Of a stretch of 64,000 bases of DNA, positions 46,267 to 54,979 are shown piece by piece (position 1 is the first letter of the stretch; each line of letters begins with the position of its first letter). Source of the stretch: Aquiflexum balticum DSM 16537 (lineage in GTDB: Bacteria > Bacteroidota > Bacteroidia > Cytophagales > Cyclobacteriaceae); NCBI RefSeq assembly GCF_900176595.1, contig NZ_LT838813.1:4482001-4546000 (forward strand). Reading direction: 5' to 3'. The notes below the pieces were generated by a model, which saw only the letters and a program-made list of their open reading frames with translations, had not been told where the DNA came from and searched no databases. The translations under genes were made by a program, and so were the position numbers.

Positions 46267-47421
46267 CTAAGCCTTTTTCTTGATAGATTTGATATAAACC
46301 GAAGGGGAAACATTTCTGAACTTTTGAAAGGCAAGGGTAAAAGAATTTCGGTTATTGAAGCCGGACAATTCAGCAAGACCCAATAAGGAAAGATGTTCAT
46401 ACTTTGCAGAGGCGATCAATTTACAGGCTTCCTCAATCCGCATACTGTTGATCAAATCAGAAAAATTCGTGTTGAGATGATGATTGATATACTGTGTCAA
46501 TAAATACACCGGAATATCTGTATCTGCAGCCAAAGCATGAATGGAATAACCGTGTTGGAGAAATTTTTTATCCCGATCCAAAATCTCCTCGAGTTTGGAT
46601 TCAATTTCTTTTGACCTTTGGTCAGAAAGGTTTTCTACCTTCTCTGATTTACTCTCTTTTCTTTGCTTTTCAAATTGATCCTGATCCATACCGTAAAGGA
46701 TCTTTGGAAAAAAAAGCAAAGTAAAACCTGTTACCAAGGTAAGTATAACAATAGTAAGGTGAACCAATAGAAAATTTGCCATTGGGTCTATGGCCCAAAA
46801 GAACAGAAGGAAGGGAAAGAACACCAACAATTCCAATCCCAAAAAAATCTTAATCCATACAAACCATTCTTTTCCAAAACCTTGTTTATCGTGTCTTTTG
46901 GTATTCTTCCATACTATGATGGCAGAAATAATCCAATAAAATGCCAAAACCAGAGACCTGAAAGGTGTATAGAAATTTGGCGGAAAAAAACGGCTTTGGG
47001 TATAAGTGGTAAAAAGGACCGGATTAGAAATTTCTGATTGCATTAACAAATATTTGTCCTGGTTGGAAAGCATCAACACCGGCCAAAAATCAACCAAAAT
47101 AACGATTACAGGTACAAAATGGACAAGGTCTTTCCAGGTTATCCCTTTACCTGTCAATACGGTACGGATATACATATACATCAATGGCATAAACAGAAAA
47201 CCCGCCAGATTCGCTGTTCTGTACAAAAAAGGAAAATTCAAAAAGTAGCCTGTGGTTATAAGCCAAACAATTAAGGATATATAGGTAAGTAATAATAAAT
47301 TGACGCCTAGCAGGATGTTGTGACGATTTGTTTTGAAGCCAAAAAAAATCAGAACCAAACCCACCAAAGACCCAATAAACATGGAAAAAAGATAGAAAAG
47401 ATTTACTAAGGTGATTTCCAT
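46267..47421 (-). CDS. AraC-family regulator with membrane N-terminus
   Basis: The 384-residue protein has about seven transmembrane segments in the first 230 residues (for example MFIGSLVGLVLIFFGF, LLLLTYISLIVWLITTGY, LLVHLTIVILTLVTGFTLLFF), then a charged linker and a C-terminal AraC-type DNA-binding domain: IHALAADTDIPVYLLTQYINHHLNTNFSDLINSMRIEEA, with SLLGLAELSGFNNRNSFTLAFQKFRNVSP. This arrangement suggests a membrane sensor that binds DNA directly. It lies 108 bp upstream of the alkylsulfatase, a likely target. Start ATG at 47421. Confidence 0.87.
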   Translation of the reverse strand: MEITLVNLFYLFSMFIGSLVGLVLIFFGFKTNRHNILLGVNLLLLTYISLIVWLITTGYFLNFPFLYRTANLAGFLFMPLMYMYIRTVLTGKGITWKDLVHFVPVIVILVDFWPVLMLSNQDKYLLMQSEISNPVLFTTYTQSRFFPPNFYTPFRSLVLAFYWIISAIIVWKNTKRHDKQGFGKEWFVWIKIFLGLELLVFFPFLLFFWAIDPMANFLLVHLTIVILTLVTGFTLLFFPKILYGMDQDQFEKQRKESKSEKVENLSDQRSKEIESKLEEILDRDKKFLQHGYSIHALAADTDIPVYLLTQYINHHLNTNFSDLINSMRIEEACKLIASAKYEHLSLLGLAELSGFNNRNSFTLAFQKFRNVSPSVYIKSIKKKA

Positions 47422-47770
47422 AAAATAAATCAATACTTGGTTATAGGGGTACTAAGATAGCCTATTTTTATTTTGAAATCCTGAATTTTTAAAAATTCAA
47501 AAAACTGAAATAAGTAAGCTAGTTATAGATAATATATATAACCGCTTTCATGTCAGAAAATTAATTTAAGGGCTTAAAATTTTTGCTGATTGCCTTTTCC
47601 GCTAGCTTCTGTCATCCGTCCTCCGTCCCAAAAAAAATAATGATGGACCAACACCATTATTGGTTCAAGTTTTTAATCAAAATCAAGTATGTGAATTTTG
47701 AAACAAACACCTTTAAAAAAAAAGAGCCGCTTTGTATTAAAAGCTGCTCTTTTTTCTTGTGAAGGAAGAA
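47422..47770. other. Intergenic stretch with heptamers and a terminator
   Basis: This 349-bp gap has no gene. It contains a short period-7 array at 47608-47628 (TCTGTCA, TCCGTCC, TCCGTCC) and the terminator at 47720-47753. The rest is A/T-rich and featureless. Confidence 0.6.
47720..47753 (-). terminator. Terminator of the DUF6515 operon
   Basis: AAAAGAGCCGCTT (47720-47732) pairs with AAGCTGCTCTTTT (47741-47753) with one mismatch. T-runs occur on both strands; it follows the leftward DUF6515 gene. Confidence 0.8.
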
Positions 47771-49051
47771 TCAATCTTCCACTTCTTCATCTTCAATATA
47801 TACCACTTCATACATATTTCTTCCATTGACCTGTACCGGTTGATAATAAGTTTCTCCATATCTCAATAGAATGACGTCACCCATTTTCACCTCTTCTCCA
47901 CCTTCAGGAAGATTTTGAACCAAGGCACCGGCAGTTGGAGGGACTACAATATAGCCCTTCCCGGATTTTTCGTAGTAGGTACCACCCCAGAAATAATTGA
48001 TAGTTCCATCATCCAAGGTCACTTTTTCATAATTATCAGGAATAGAGCTTACCTCTACCCCTACAGGACCGGGGACCACGACATAACCTTCATCATCCTT
48101 TTGATAGAATACGCCGCTGTCGTAAAAGAATTCGTTGACCACATTGGTCACATTGGTGACATTGGTGACGTTCGTTTCATTGGTTACATTGGTCACGTTG
48201 ACCACTTGGGCAGTGGGTGGCAATGTAGCCATGGGGAATCCCCAAGGATGCCACATAGGTCCCCAAAAGAAGGGTCTGAAAGTAAACCAAAAGAATGGAT
48301 GGGCAGACCATACCATAAATCCACCCCACATCATCGGTGGTCGCATCATCATGGGAGACATCACATTCACCCTTACCATGGTATTTCTACCCGCATTGAT
48401 ATTGATATTGTTATTGTTGCCGATGTTGATATTATTCCCACCGGGTCTATTTCCGCCGGGTCTATTTCCACCAGTACCACCTCCGGGTCGGTTTCCATTT
48501 CCAACACCAGGATTTCTTCCGCCGTCAGGTCTAGAGGAAGGTCTTTGATTGGAAGCACTTCCGGTATTGCCATCACCCCTTCTGGTGGAACTCCCTCTAT
48601 CTGCTGAGGCAGATCCGGTTCTACCAGCATTGGAATTATTTATATCCCGACTTTGTCTACTATCATTGATGGAGCGGTTTTGATTGGAAGTGCTTGTCCT
48701 TCTATCAGGTGAACGCTGGGCACCACCGTTAATGGAACCTCTGGAAGGGGAATTTTGTGGCCTTGCCGGGCTTGCACTTGGTCTGCTGGCCGGTGATGAA
48801 GCTCCGCCCCTAGAAGGAGATGCTGCCCCACTACGCTGTGGAGTACTGCTTCGGGATGGAGATGACATAGATCCTCCCCTGGAAGGACCCGACATTGAAC
48901 CTCCTCTGGAAGGTGCTGACATGCCTCCCCCTCTGGCCCCACCTCCACCATGATTCATCCTTTGAGATAAAACCGATTCGGGATTGAATGTCAATACAAT
49001 AAGGAGAAGCCAGGTGAATAAAATATGAATATAAGTCTGTGATTTTCTCAT
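47771..49051 (-). CDS. DUF6515 exported protein, low-complexity N-terminus
   Basis: The 426-residue protein has a signal peptide, then about 170 residues of Ser/Gly/Pro/Arg-rich repeats (GGSMSGPSRGGSMSSPSR style), an Asn/Gly-rich block and the NVTNVTNETNVTNVT stretch. The C-terminal half is DUF6515: FYDSGVFYQKDDEGYVVVPGPVG, YEKVTLDDGTINYFWGGTYYEK and GKGYIVVPPTAGALVQNLP are repeated modules. Function unknown; probably a surface or envelope protein. It is 5 bp downstream of a DUF2092 gene. Confidence 0.83.
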   Translation of the reverse strand: MRKSQTYIHILFTWLLLIVLTFNPESVLSQRMNHGGGGARGGGMSAPSRGGSMSGPSRGGSMSSPSRSSTPQRSGAASPSRGGASSPASRPSASPARPQNSPSRGSINGGAQRSPDRRTSTSNQNRSINDSRQSRDINNSNAGRTGSASADRGSSTRRGDGNTGSASNQRPSSRPDGGRNPGVGNGNRPGGGTGGNRPGGNRPGGNNINIGNNNNININAGRNTMVRVNVMSPMMMRPPMMWGGFMVWSAHPFFWFTFRPFFWGPMWHPWGFPMATLPPTAQVVNVTNVTNETNVTNVTNVTNVVNEFFYDSGVFYQKDDEGYVVVPGPVGVEVSSIPDNYEKVTLDDGTINYFWGGTYYEKSGKGYIVVPPTAGALVQNLPEGGEEVKMGDVILLRYGETYYQPVQVNGRNMYEVVYIEDEEVED

Positions 49052-49056
49052 TGCTT

Positions 49057-49803
49057 TTAATTTGGCTTTGTTTTAGGTACTATACTTAATCTTTTGGCAC
49101 TTTCCGGAACCACAAAATCAAAAATCGCATCAGGTAGATCGGGATTGATCATCCAATCAGAAAAAACTCCTTCATATTGTAGGGAATGTCCTTCCGTTTT
49201 ATCAAGGAAAACAAAACGAAGGGGTAAAGTAAAAGTATCATTACTCAGCCACAGCTGTACATTTTGTTCCGGTCCTACAGCTACAATATGATGACAATCC
49301 ACTCCGTCAATATTCACTAAACCCATATATGCCACTTTATCACTGTTGGCCAAAAGATCATCAGTAAAAGTAGGATAAAAGAAATCTGCCCCAGGAAAGT
49401 CAATCCCATAATCAGCATTGACCATATCAATTGTTTCAATGATATTTTCATGCGTATCAATAAAACCATAGTGATTATAGGTCAGTGAATAATACATCAG
49501 GATATCACCATTATACCAGTAAGCATGATTGTTGGCACCCCTGGTTTGAATATGCATTTTGTCAGGACCTACAAAATGAACTTGATGGTTAAAGTATTCC
49601 TTTACCGGACCAACTTGAGGCATCAGCTTATCGACTGAAGCGTTTAACTTAAAGCTACAGGAACTTAACTGACCAATTAAATCTGACATGCGGTCAAGTA
49701 ATACCACCGCATTGTTATCTATAGATGGTGATTCCTGTGCCCGAATTGGATAAATGAGCACTAAGGATAAAATGCAGTATAAAATTGGGATTTTTTTTGT
49801 CAT
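49057..49803 (-). CDS. DUF2092 exported protein
   Basis: The 248-residue protein (signal ending YPIRAQ) belongs to DUF2092, a LolA/LppX-like fold: LLDRMSDLIGQLSSCSFKLNASVDKL, FVGPDKMHIQTRGANNHAYWYNGDILMYYS and LWLSNDTFTLPLRFVFLDKT. Such proteins may bind lipids or lipoproteins in the periplasm. I start at the ATG at 49803, the natural signal-peptide start. It is the first gene of an operon with the DUF6515 gene. Confidence 0.83.
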   Translation of the reverse strand: MTKKIPILYCILSLVLIYPIRAQESPSIDNNAVVLLDRMSDLIGQLSSCSFKLNASVDKLMPQVGPVKEYFNHQVHFVGPDKMHIQTRGANNHAYWYNGDILMYYSLTYNHYGFIDTHENIIETIDMVNADYGIDFPGADFFYPTFTDDLLANSDKVAYMGLVNIDGVDCHHIVAVGPEQNVQLWLSNDTFTLPLRFVFLDKTEGHSLQYEGVFSDWMINPDLPDAIFDFVVPESAKRLSIVPKTKPN

Positions 49804-49815
49804 ATAAATTGGCAT

Positions 49816-50336
49816 AAAAGAAGAATAGCGATTTTGGTTTAAAATTATGGTTTATTATTCAATTTTAAATTCATCAGTGTGAGAAAAATTGGGTAAAGCA
49901 TCTCAGCTCGAAATAATTGTTGCCAATTTTCCTTTAAAACATGCGGAATCTGATTTCAATTTGAAAATTCTTTTATTTGATTTTCCATTTTACCTTAAAT
50001 TTGACCTCAAACCATTTTACAAAAATAGAAACAGAACTTATGAATGATATTTAAAATCAATGTAATTTGCCATGTTTGGTCTAATTTTGACAAACCAACC
50101 AGGTCCATTCAAAGATGGCATTTGTTTCCAATTCAAGAAATTTTTTACTTGAATCTCATTTTTTACTAAACTTTATATCTTGATTTGCGGATTATTCAAA
50201 TTTTACTTTTGAATTTTGGAAAATGAATGTGTTTATTAATTACCTTCATTTTGATTTAGGATCATAATCGTTTTGGAAAGTATAATTGAAAAACCTGAAG
50301 AATTCTATTTGGCAGTAATCTCTAAAACCCCGGTAA
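49816..50336. other. Intergenic stretch with one candidate promoter
   Basis: This 521-bp A/T-rich gap separates divergent genes. It has no supportable frame. The only marked element is the promoter-like pair at 50180-50211. Confidence 0.55.
50180..50211 (+). promoter_or_regulatory. Candidate Bacteroidota-type promoter
   Basis: TTG at 50180-50182 is followed after 21 bp by TACTTTTG at 50204-50211, matching TAnnTTTG. It would give a leader of about 120 nt for the barrel gene at 50337. Confidence 0.4.
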
Positions 50337-51539
50337 ATGAAATATAAACTTTTGTTCTTGATCATCGCATCAACTATTATACTGAATCCTACAAAGGCAC
50401 AGGACAGCCTCCAATATTCACCCAACAAAATCAATAATCTAAAATGGGTCCCGCTTCCGGCTGTAGCTTCAAATCCTGCCAATGGATGGATGTTTGGAAT
50501 GGCCCCTTCAGCTACTTGGTATATGGGAAATCCCGAGGATACCCGAATGTCAAACCTTGTGGGGAATTTTCTTTATACCACTAAAAAACAATGGATATTC
50601 AGCTTCAGGAGCAATATTTTCCTGGATAAAAATAAGTGGATCCTTGTGGGTGATTGGAGGTATTTCATCACATCTCAGCCCACATTTGGCTTGGGAAGCA
50701 GCGCCCCAAATGAATTGGAGGAAAATCCATCCCAATTAGGTGTTTATCGTGGAGAGCAACAGATGGATTTCAGTTTGATCAGGTTTTATGAGACTGTTTT
50801 GAGACGTGTCGGAGATTCTAAATTCTACCTGGGCATGGGTTATCATTTTGACCAACACTCAAGAATCGAAAACTTTCTCGATGAGGAGACTCCGCCCAGC
50901 CTTGAATTTGCCCATGATGCTTACAATCAATCTTTAGGTTTTGCAACAGACAGATATATTCTTTCCGGAATTACATTCAATGCCATAATGGAAAACAGAG
51001 ATATACCGGTCTCCCCCTATGAGAGAAATTTCGCCCTGATTTCTTATAAGGTCAACCCTACTTTTTTGGGATCGGATCAATCTTCCAGTACCCTTTTATT
51101 GGATTACAGGCATTATTTCAATCTCAGTCAAACAAGAAAAAGACACCTGATTGCTCTTTGGGGATATGGTAATTTTCTGGTTTCGGGAAACTTACCCTAT
51201 ATGAACCTTCCTTCTTTGGGTTGGGATATGTTTGGAAGACAGGGCAGGGCTTATGCACAGGGCAGGTTTAGGGGGGAAGGAATGGTATATTCAGAAGCTG
51301 AATACAGGTTTCCACTTCAAAAAAACAAGGAAACTTTCGGGGGAACTGTATTTGTAAATGCAGCAAGCTTTAGCAGTAGAACCACCAATGAAAAATTGCT
51401 GGAATATATTAATCCCGGATATGGAATGGGGCTAAGGGTAATGATCAATAAAAAGAACAGAACCACCATCACTGCCGATTATGGATTTGGGCAAAAGGGA
51501 AATTCGGGATTTTATCTCAATGTGAATGAGACATTCTAG
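50337..51539 (+). CDS. BamA/TamA-like outer-membrane protein (copy B)
   Basis: The 400-residue exported barrel is a paralog of the protein at 42598-43845. Shared blocks are VASNPANGWMFGMAPSATWYMGNPEDTRMSN, DWRYFITSQPTFGLGSSAPNE, FNAIMENRDIPVSPYERNF and GRFRGEGMVYSEAEYRFPLQKNKE. It lacks the Lys/Glu-rich linker of copy A. The C-terminus SGFYLNVNETF ends in Phe, as expected for a barrel. Function unknown. Confidence 0.85.
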   Translation: MKYKLLFLIIASTIILNPTKAQDSLQYSPNKINNLKWVPLPAVASNPANGWMFGMAPSATWYMGNPEDTRMSNLVGNFLYTTKKQWIFSFRSNIFLDKNKWILVGDWRYFITSQPTFGLGSSAPNELEENPSQLGVYRGEQQMDFSLIRFYETVLRRVGDSKFYLGMGYHFDQHSRIENFLDEETPPSLEFAHDAYNQSLGFATDRYILSGITFNAIMENRDIPVSPYERNFALISYKVNPTFLGSDQSSSTLLLDYRHYFNLSQTRKRHLIALWGYGNFLVSGNLPYMNLPSLGWDMFGRQGRAYAQGRFRGEGMVYSEAEYRFPLQKNKETFGGTVFVNAASFSSRTTNEKLLEYINPGYGMGLRVMINKKNRTTITADYGFGQKGNSGFYLNVNETF

Positions 51540-51720
51540 GCCACATAATGGTCTGTTTAGAAGATGAAAACAAATAGGAAAGTAAACTATCCTATTGCAA
51601 AAAGGCGAATACGGCTGTCGAAACAATATTGTAACGCCCTATAAAATTTAAATTGCCTTAAATTTTTGATTTTCATATCTTCCAAATTAACCAATATTGA
51701 TTCCTCCCAAAATAAGCAAA

Positions 51721-52596
51721 ATGAAAAACGCAATCATCCTAACAATTCTTCTTTTTCACTTTTTTTCCCCAGCAAAAGCACAGGATAGGCCTCTGAATAT
51801 CATCATGATAGGTGCCCATCCGGATGATTGTGACATCAAAGGAGGCGGGACAGCTGCGCATTTTGCCGAATTGGGCCATAAGGTCAAATTCATATCAGTC
51901 ACCAATGGAGATGCAGGACATATGGAGCAGGGAGGTGGCGTTTTGGCCAAAAGACGTGTAGCCGAAACACAAGAAGTAGCCAGAATATTAGGCATAACCT
52001 ATGAGGTATTGGACAATCATGATGGCGAGTTATTGGCCACTTTGCCCATAAGATTGGAAATTATCAGAACGATCAGAGATTGGAATGCAGACGTAGTCAT
52101 TTCACATAGGACCAACGATTACCATCCTGACCATAGATACACTGCCATTCTGGTACAGGATGCAGCTTACATGGTAGGCGTTCCAAATATTGCTGCCGAT
52201 ACTCCCCCACTCAAAAAAAATCCGGTTTTTCTTTACTTTCAGGACAATTTTCAGAAGCCCATCCCATTCAAAGCAGATATTGCGATAGACATTACTGCTG
52301 TAATAGATAAAAAAATAGATGCCTTAAATGAGCACGAATCCCAATTTTATGAATGGCTTCCCTGGATTGGTGGTTATGCAGATGAAGTGCCCGAAGGCAA
52401 GGGTGCCAGAAAAGCTTGGTTAAAAGAAAAAAGGATCAGTCCTGTCAATCCGGCTTCTCTGGCCCTGCTTCAAAAATGGTATGGAAAAGAAAAAGCCCAA
52501 AATGTCCAACATGTCGAGCTTTTTGAAATTTGCGAATACGGTTCAAGACCCACAGAAGATGATATCAGAAGATTGTTTCCAATGATAGGAAGGTGA
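51721..52596 (+). CDS. PIG-L family deacetylase, exported
   Basis: The 291-residue protein has a signal peptide (ending SPAKAQ) and a LmbE/PIG-L deacetylase fold: MIGAHPDDCDIKGGGTAAHFAELGHKV (zinc-binding HPDD), VTNGDAGHMEQGG, and SHRTNDYHPDHRYTAI, which supplies the third zinc His. Such enzymes remove acetyl groups from N-acetylglucosaminyl substrates. I start at the ATG at 51721. The substrate is unknown; export points to a periplasmic amino-sugar. Confidence 0.88.
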   Translation: MKNAIILTILLFHFFSPAKAQDRPLNIIMIGAHPDDCDIKGGGTAAHFAELGHKVKFISVTNGDAGHMEQGGGVLAKRRVAETQEVARILGITYEVLDNHDGELLATLPIRLEIIRTIRDWNADVVISHRTNDYHPDHRYTAILVQDAAYMVGVPNIAADTPPLKKNPVFLYFQDNFQKPIPFKADIAIDITAVIDKKIDALNEHESQFYEWLPWIGGYADEVPEGKGARKAWLKEKRISPVNPASLALLQKWYGKEKAQNVQHVELFEICEYGSRPTEDDIRRLFPMIGR

Positions 52597-52626
52597 TTTA
52601 TTCCAAAATATCAGACTGAGAGAGAC

Positions 52627-52821
52627 GACCTTTGAGGTTTTTTTTAAACCTCGAAGGTCTTAAGGGTTAGGATTAAGCTTATTTGTTCATCTTAATCGTA
52701 ATTCTGGAAACTAAAACCTTCGAGGTCAAAATAAGACCTCAAAGGTTTCACTGTTATTGACTCTTGATTCTTAGTTCTTGCCTTTACAAGACCTTCGAGG
52801 TTTTGAAAACCTCAAAGGTCT
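52627..52821. repeat. Three copies of an ACCTTCGAGGTTT palindrome
   Basis: Three hairpins share the same arms. The first is 52627-52640 with 52646-52659, the second 52714-52727 with 52735-52748, the third 52789-52803 with 52807-52821. All arms are variants of GACCTTTGAGGTTT and its reverse complement. They lie between the convergent PIG-L and dctM genes and may act as terminators or be a REP-like family. Confidence 0.82.
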
Positions 52822-52848
52822 AGCCGTCTTGGTTCTTGTTTCCCAAGT
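52757..52848. repeat. Degenerate heptanucleotide runs beside dctM
   Basis: TTGACTC, TTGATTC, TTAGTTC, TTGCCTT run in phase at 52757-52784, and a second run (GTCTTGG, TTCTTGT, TTCCCAA, GTCTACA) ends just before the dctM stop at 52849. The period is 7, as in the other arrays of this window. Confidence 0.55.
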
Positions 52849-54144
52849 CTACAGTCCGAACATTCTTGGTAGCCATAAGCTCAATCCTGGCCATAATGTC
52901 ACGACCACCAACCCCAAAATCATGGCTATAAAGAAGGGAATCAAGGGTTTGACTGCTTTCTCAATACTGATTCCGGCAACCTGTACTCCCAAGAAGAGAA
53001 CTGAACCTACCGGCGGGGTACATAGTCCTATACAAAGATTCAGAATCATAATGATTCCAAAATGAACAGGATCAACTCCAAGTTCAATCACAATAGGGAG
53101 AAAGATGGGCGTGAAGATCAGCACCGCAGGAGTCATGTCCATAAATATACCCACAAACAAAAGAATGAGATTAATCAAAATAAGGATGACGAAAACATTG
53201 TCGCTGACAGACAAAATTGAAGCAGAGATCGATTGAGGAATATCTTCACTTGACATTACCCATGACATACTCATGGATGTTGCAATCAGCAACATCACAA
53301 TGGCCGTAGTTTCAGAAGATTTCAGCAAAATAGCTGGTATCTCCTTCCATTTCAGTTCCCTATAATAAAAGGATAAGCCTAATGTGTATATCACGGCAAT
53401 TGCTGAAGCTTCTGTTGCTGTAAAAACACCACCCACAATTCCTCCAATTACAATAACCAACAACATCAAGGATGGAAACGCACGGAATAATTTATCAATC
53501 AATTCTTTAACAGTCGTCCTTTCTCCTGCCGGAAGATTATGTTTTTTGATGAAAATAGCAGCAGTCAGCATCAGCACCAATCCAATAAAAATACCAGGCA
53601 AATATCCTGCAATAAATAAAGCGGCAATAGAAACCCCACCGGAGGCCAATGAGTAAACAATCAGAATATTAGATGGCGGAATAATCAATCCGGTGGTGGA
53701 AGAAGTGATATTTACGGCTGCACCCAATCCTTTTGGATAGCCTTCCACATCCATTCTTTTGCCTAAAATCCCCCCAATTGCAGAGACAGCAGCAGCAGCC
53801 GAACCGGCAATAGCACCAAATAACATGGCCGCTATGACATTTACATACAACAATCCTCCGGGAAGCCTACCGGTCAAGGCTTTTGCCAGTTCTATCAACC
53901 GATTGGCAATTCCGCCCTTATTCATTATTTCTCCTGCCAACACAAAAAATGGAATAGCCAATAAGGCAAAACTATCCAAGCCTGTCCCCATTCTTTGGGC
54001 AATTGTAGTTGCAGAAGGAATTACAGCCACAGAAACCATAAGCGTAAAAAAACTGGAAATACCCAAACTCCATGCAACGGGAACACCAATGCCCATGAGC
54101 ACTATAAAAGACAAAATAAGGATAACAATACTGATATATTCCAT
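52849..54144 (-). CDS. dctM: TRAP transporter large permease
   Basis: The 431-residue membrane protein is the DctM/YiaN-type transport subunit of a tripartite ATP-independent periplasmic transporter, driven by a sodium gradient. About twelve membrane segments are visible. Family blocks include VPVAWSLGISSFFTLM, FALLAIPFFVLAGEIMNKGGIANRLI, GSAAAAVSAIGGILGKRM and the C-terminal NLCIGLCTPPVGSVLFLG. It starts 5 bp after the small permease gene. The neighbouring kinase and aldolase suggest a sugar-acid substrate. Confidence 0.94.
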   Translation of the reverse strand: MEYISIVILILSFIVLMGIGVPVAWSLGISSFFTLMVSVAVIPSATTIAQRMGTGLDSFALLAIPFFVLAGEIMNKGGIANRLIELAKALTGRLPGGLLYVNVIAAMLFGAIAGSAAAAVSAIGGILGKRMDVEGYPKGLGAAVNITSSTTGLIIPPSNILIVYSLASGGVSIAALFIAGYLPGIFIGLVLMLTAAIFIKKHNLPAGERTTVKELIDKLFRAFPSLMLLVIVIGGIVGGVFTATEASAIAVIYTLGLSFYYRELKWKEIPAILLKSSETTAIVMLLIATSMSMSWVMSSEDIPQSISASILSVSDNVFVILILINLILLFVGIFMDMTPAVLIFTPIFLPIVIELGVDPVHFGIIMILNLCIGLCTPPVGSVLFLGVQVAGISIEKAVKPLIPFFIAMILGLVVVTLWPGLSLWLPRMFGL

Positions 54145-54149
54145 GAGGA

Positions 54150-54635
54150 TTAAGCTTTTTGGGTTTTGAAATGGTTTTGAATACTAAAAATCTGATAATA
54201 AATTACCAATAATCCACTGATTGGAATAATAGCATAAACAATAGCCAAAGGAACTTGGAGAGTCGCTGATTTTTGCTGTAAAGTATAGGTAATATACACC
54301 AGATTACTACCACCTAAAACCATCACTGCCAGCGCAAAAAACAGGACTAAGGCATTGATTAAAATCAGCAGACGCATTTTTGGAATACCACTGAGTTTCC
54401 GTGGCAAAATATCTATAGCCAAATGCTGATCCTGCCCGGCCACATAAGCAGCACCCAACATCCCCAGCCAAATCAACATATATCGGGACAATTCATCAGT
54501 AAATGAACTGGGATTTTGAAAAATATACCGGGACATCACCTGCCAGGTAACATTGATGACCATCAACGCCATCAAGATGATCAACGAGGCGGCAACAAGC
54601 TTGTCAAGTTTGATTTTGAAATTTTGGTTGGTCAT
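54150..54635 (-). CDS. dctQ: TRAP transporter small permease
   Basis: The 161-residue protein is the DctQ/YiaM-type small membrane subunit with four membrane segments: LVAASLIILMALMVINVTWQVMSRYIF, RYMLIWLGMLGAAYVAGQDQHLAIDIL, LRLLILINALVLFFALAVMVLGG and a final hydrophobic helix. I prefer the ATG at 54635 (MTNQNFKIKLDK); a longer frame begins at 54683. It lies between the binding protein and the large permease genes. Confidence 0.88.
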   Translation of the reverse strand: MTNQNFKIKLDKLVAASLIILMALMVINVTWQVMSRYIFQNPSSFTDELSRYMLIWLGMLGAAYVAGQDQHLAIDILPRKLSGIPKMRLLILINALVLFFALAVMVLGGSNLVYITYTLQQKSATLQVPLAIVYAIIPISGLLVIYYQIFSIQNHFKTQKA

Positions 54636-54754
54636 TTTTTTGGGTTTGTTTGTAATTTTCTGTTGTGGTTTTAAATTTATCAAACATTACCCTGCAATAA
54701 ATTGCAGGGCTATTATATCGGTCGTGCCTACAGCACTTGCAAATCAAACCATTC

Positions 54755-54962
54755 TTCGCCATTGTGAGTGTCTCCACCCACACCCCCTCTCAGTTTATAG
54801 AGATATATCAAAGGTCTCTCGCATCTGGTCTTGGTACTTGGTACTTGGTACAAGGTACTTCCCCTAAACCTTCGCCATTGTGAGTGTCTCCACCCACACC
54901 CCCTCTCAGTTTATAGAGATATATCAAAGGTCTCTCGCATCTGGTCTTGGTACTTGGTACTT
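54755..54962. repeat. 92-bp perfect direct repeat
   Basis: 54755-54846 and 54871-54962 are identical over 92 bp, separated by 24 bp (unit 116 bp). Each copy holds TTCGCCATTGTGAGTGTCTC at its left and a GTACTTG heptamer run at its right. The duplication lies between dctQ and dctP inside the TRAP operon, which puts unusual spacer in the transcript. Confidence 0.92.
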
Positions 54963-54979
54963 CGTACATAGTACATCTC

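Noticed and set aside
47915-48607. 230-residue frame opposite the DUF6515 gene
   Set aside because: It mirrors the low-complexity DNA of the real gene, giving Ile/Gly/His-rich repeats with no family features.
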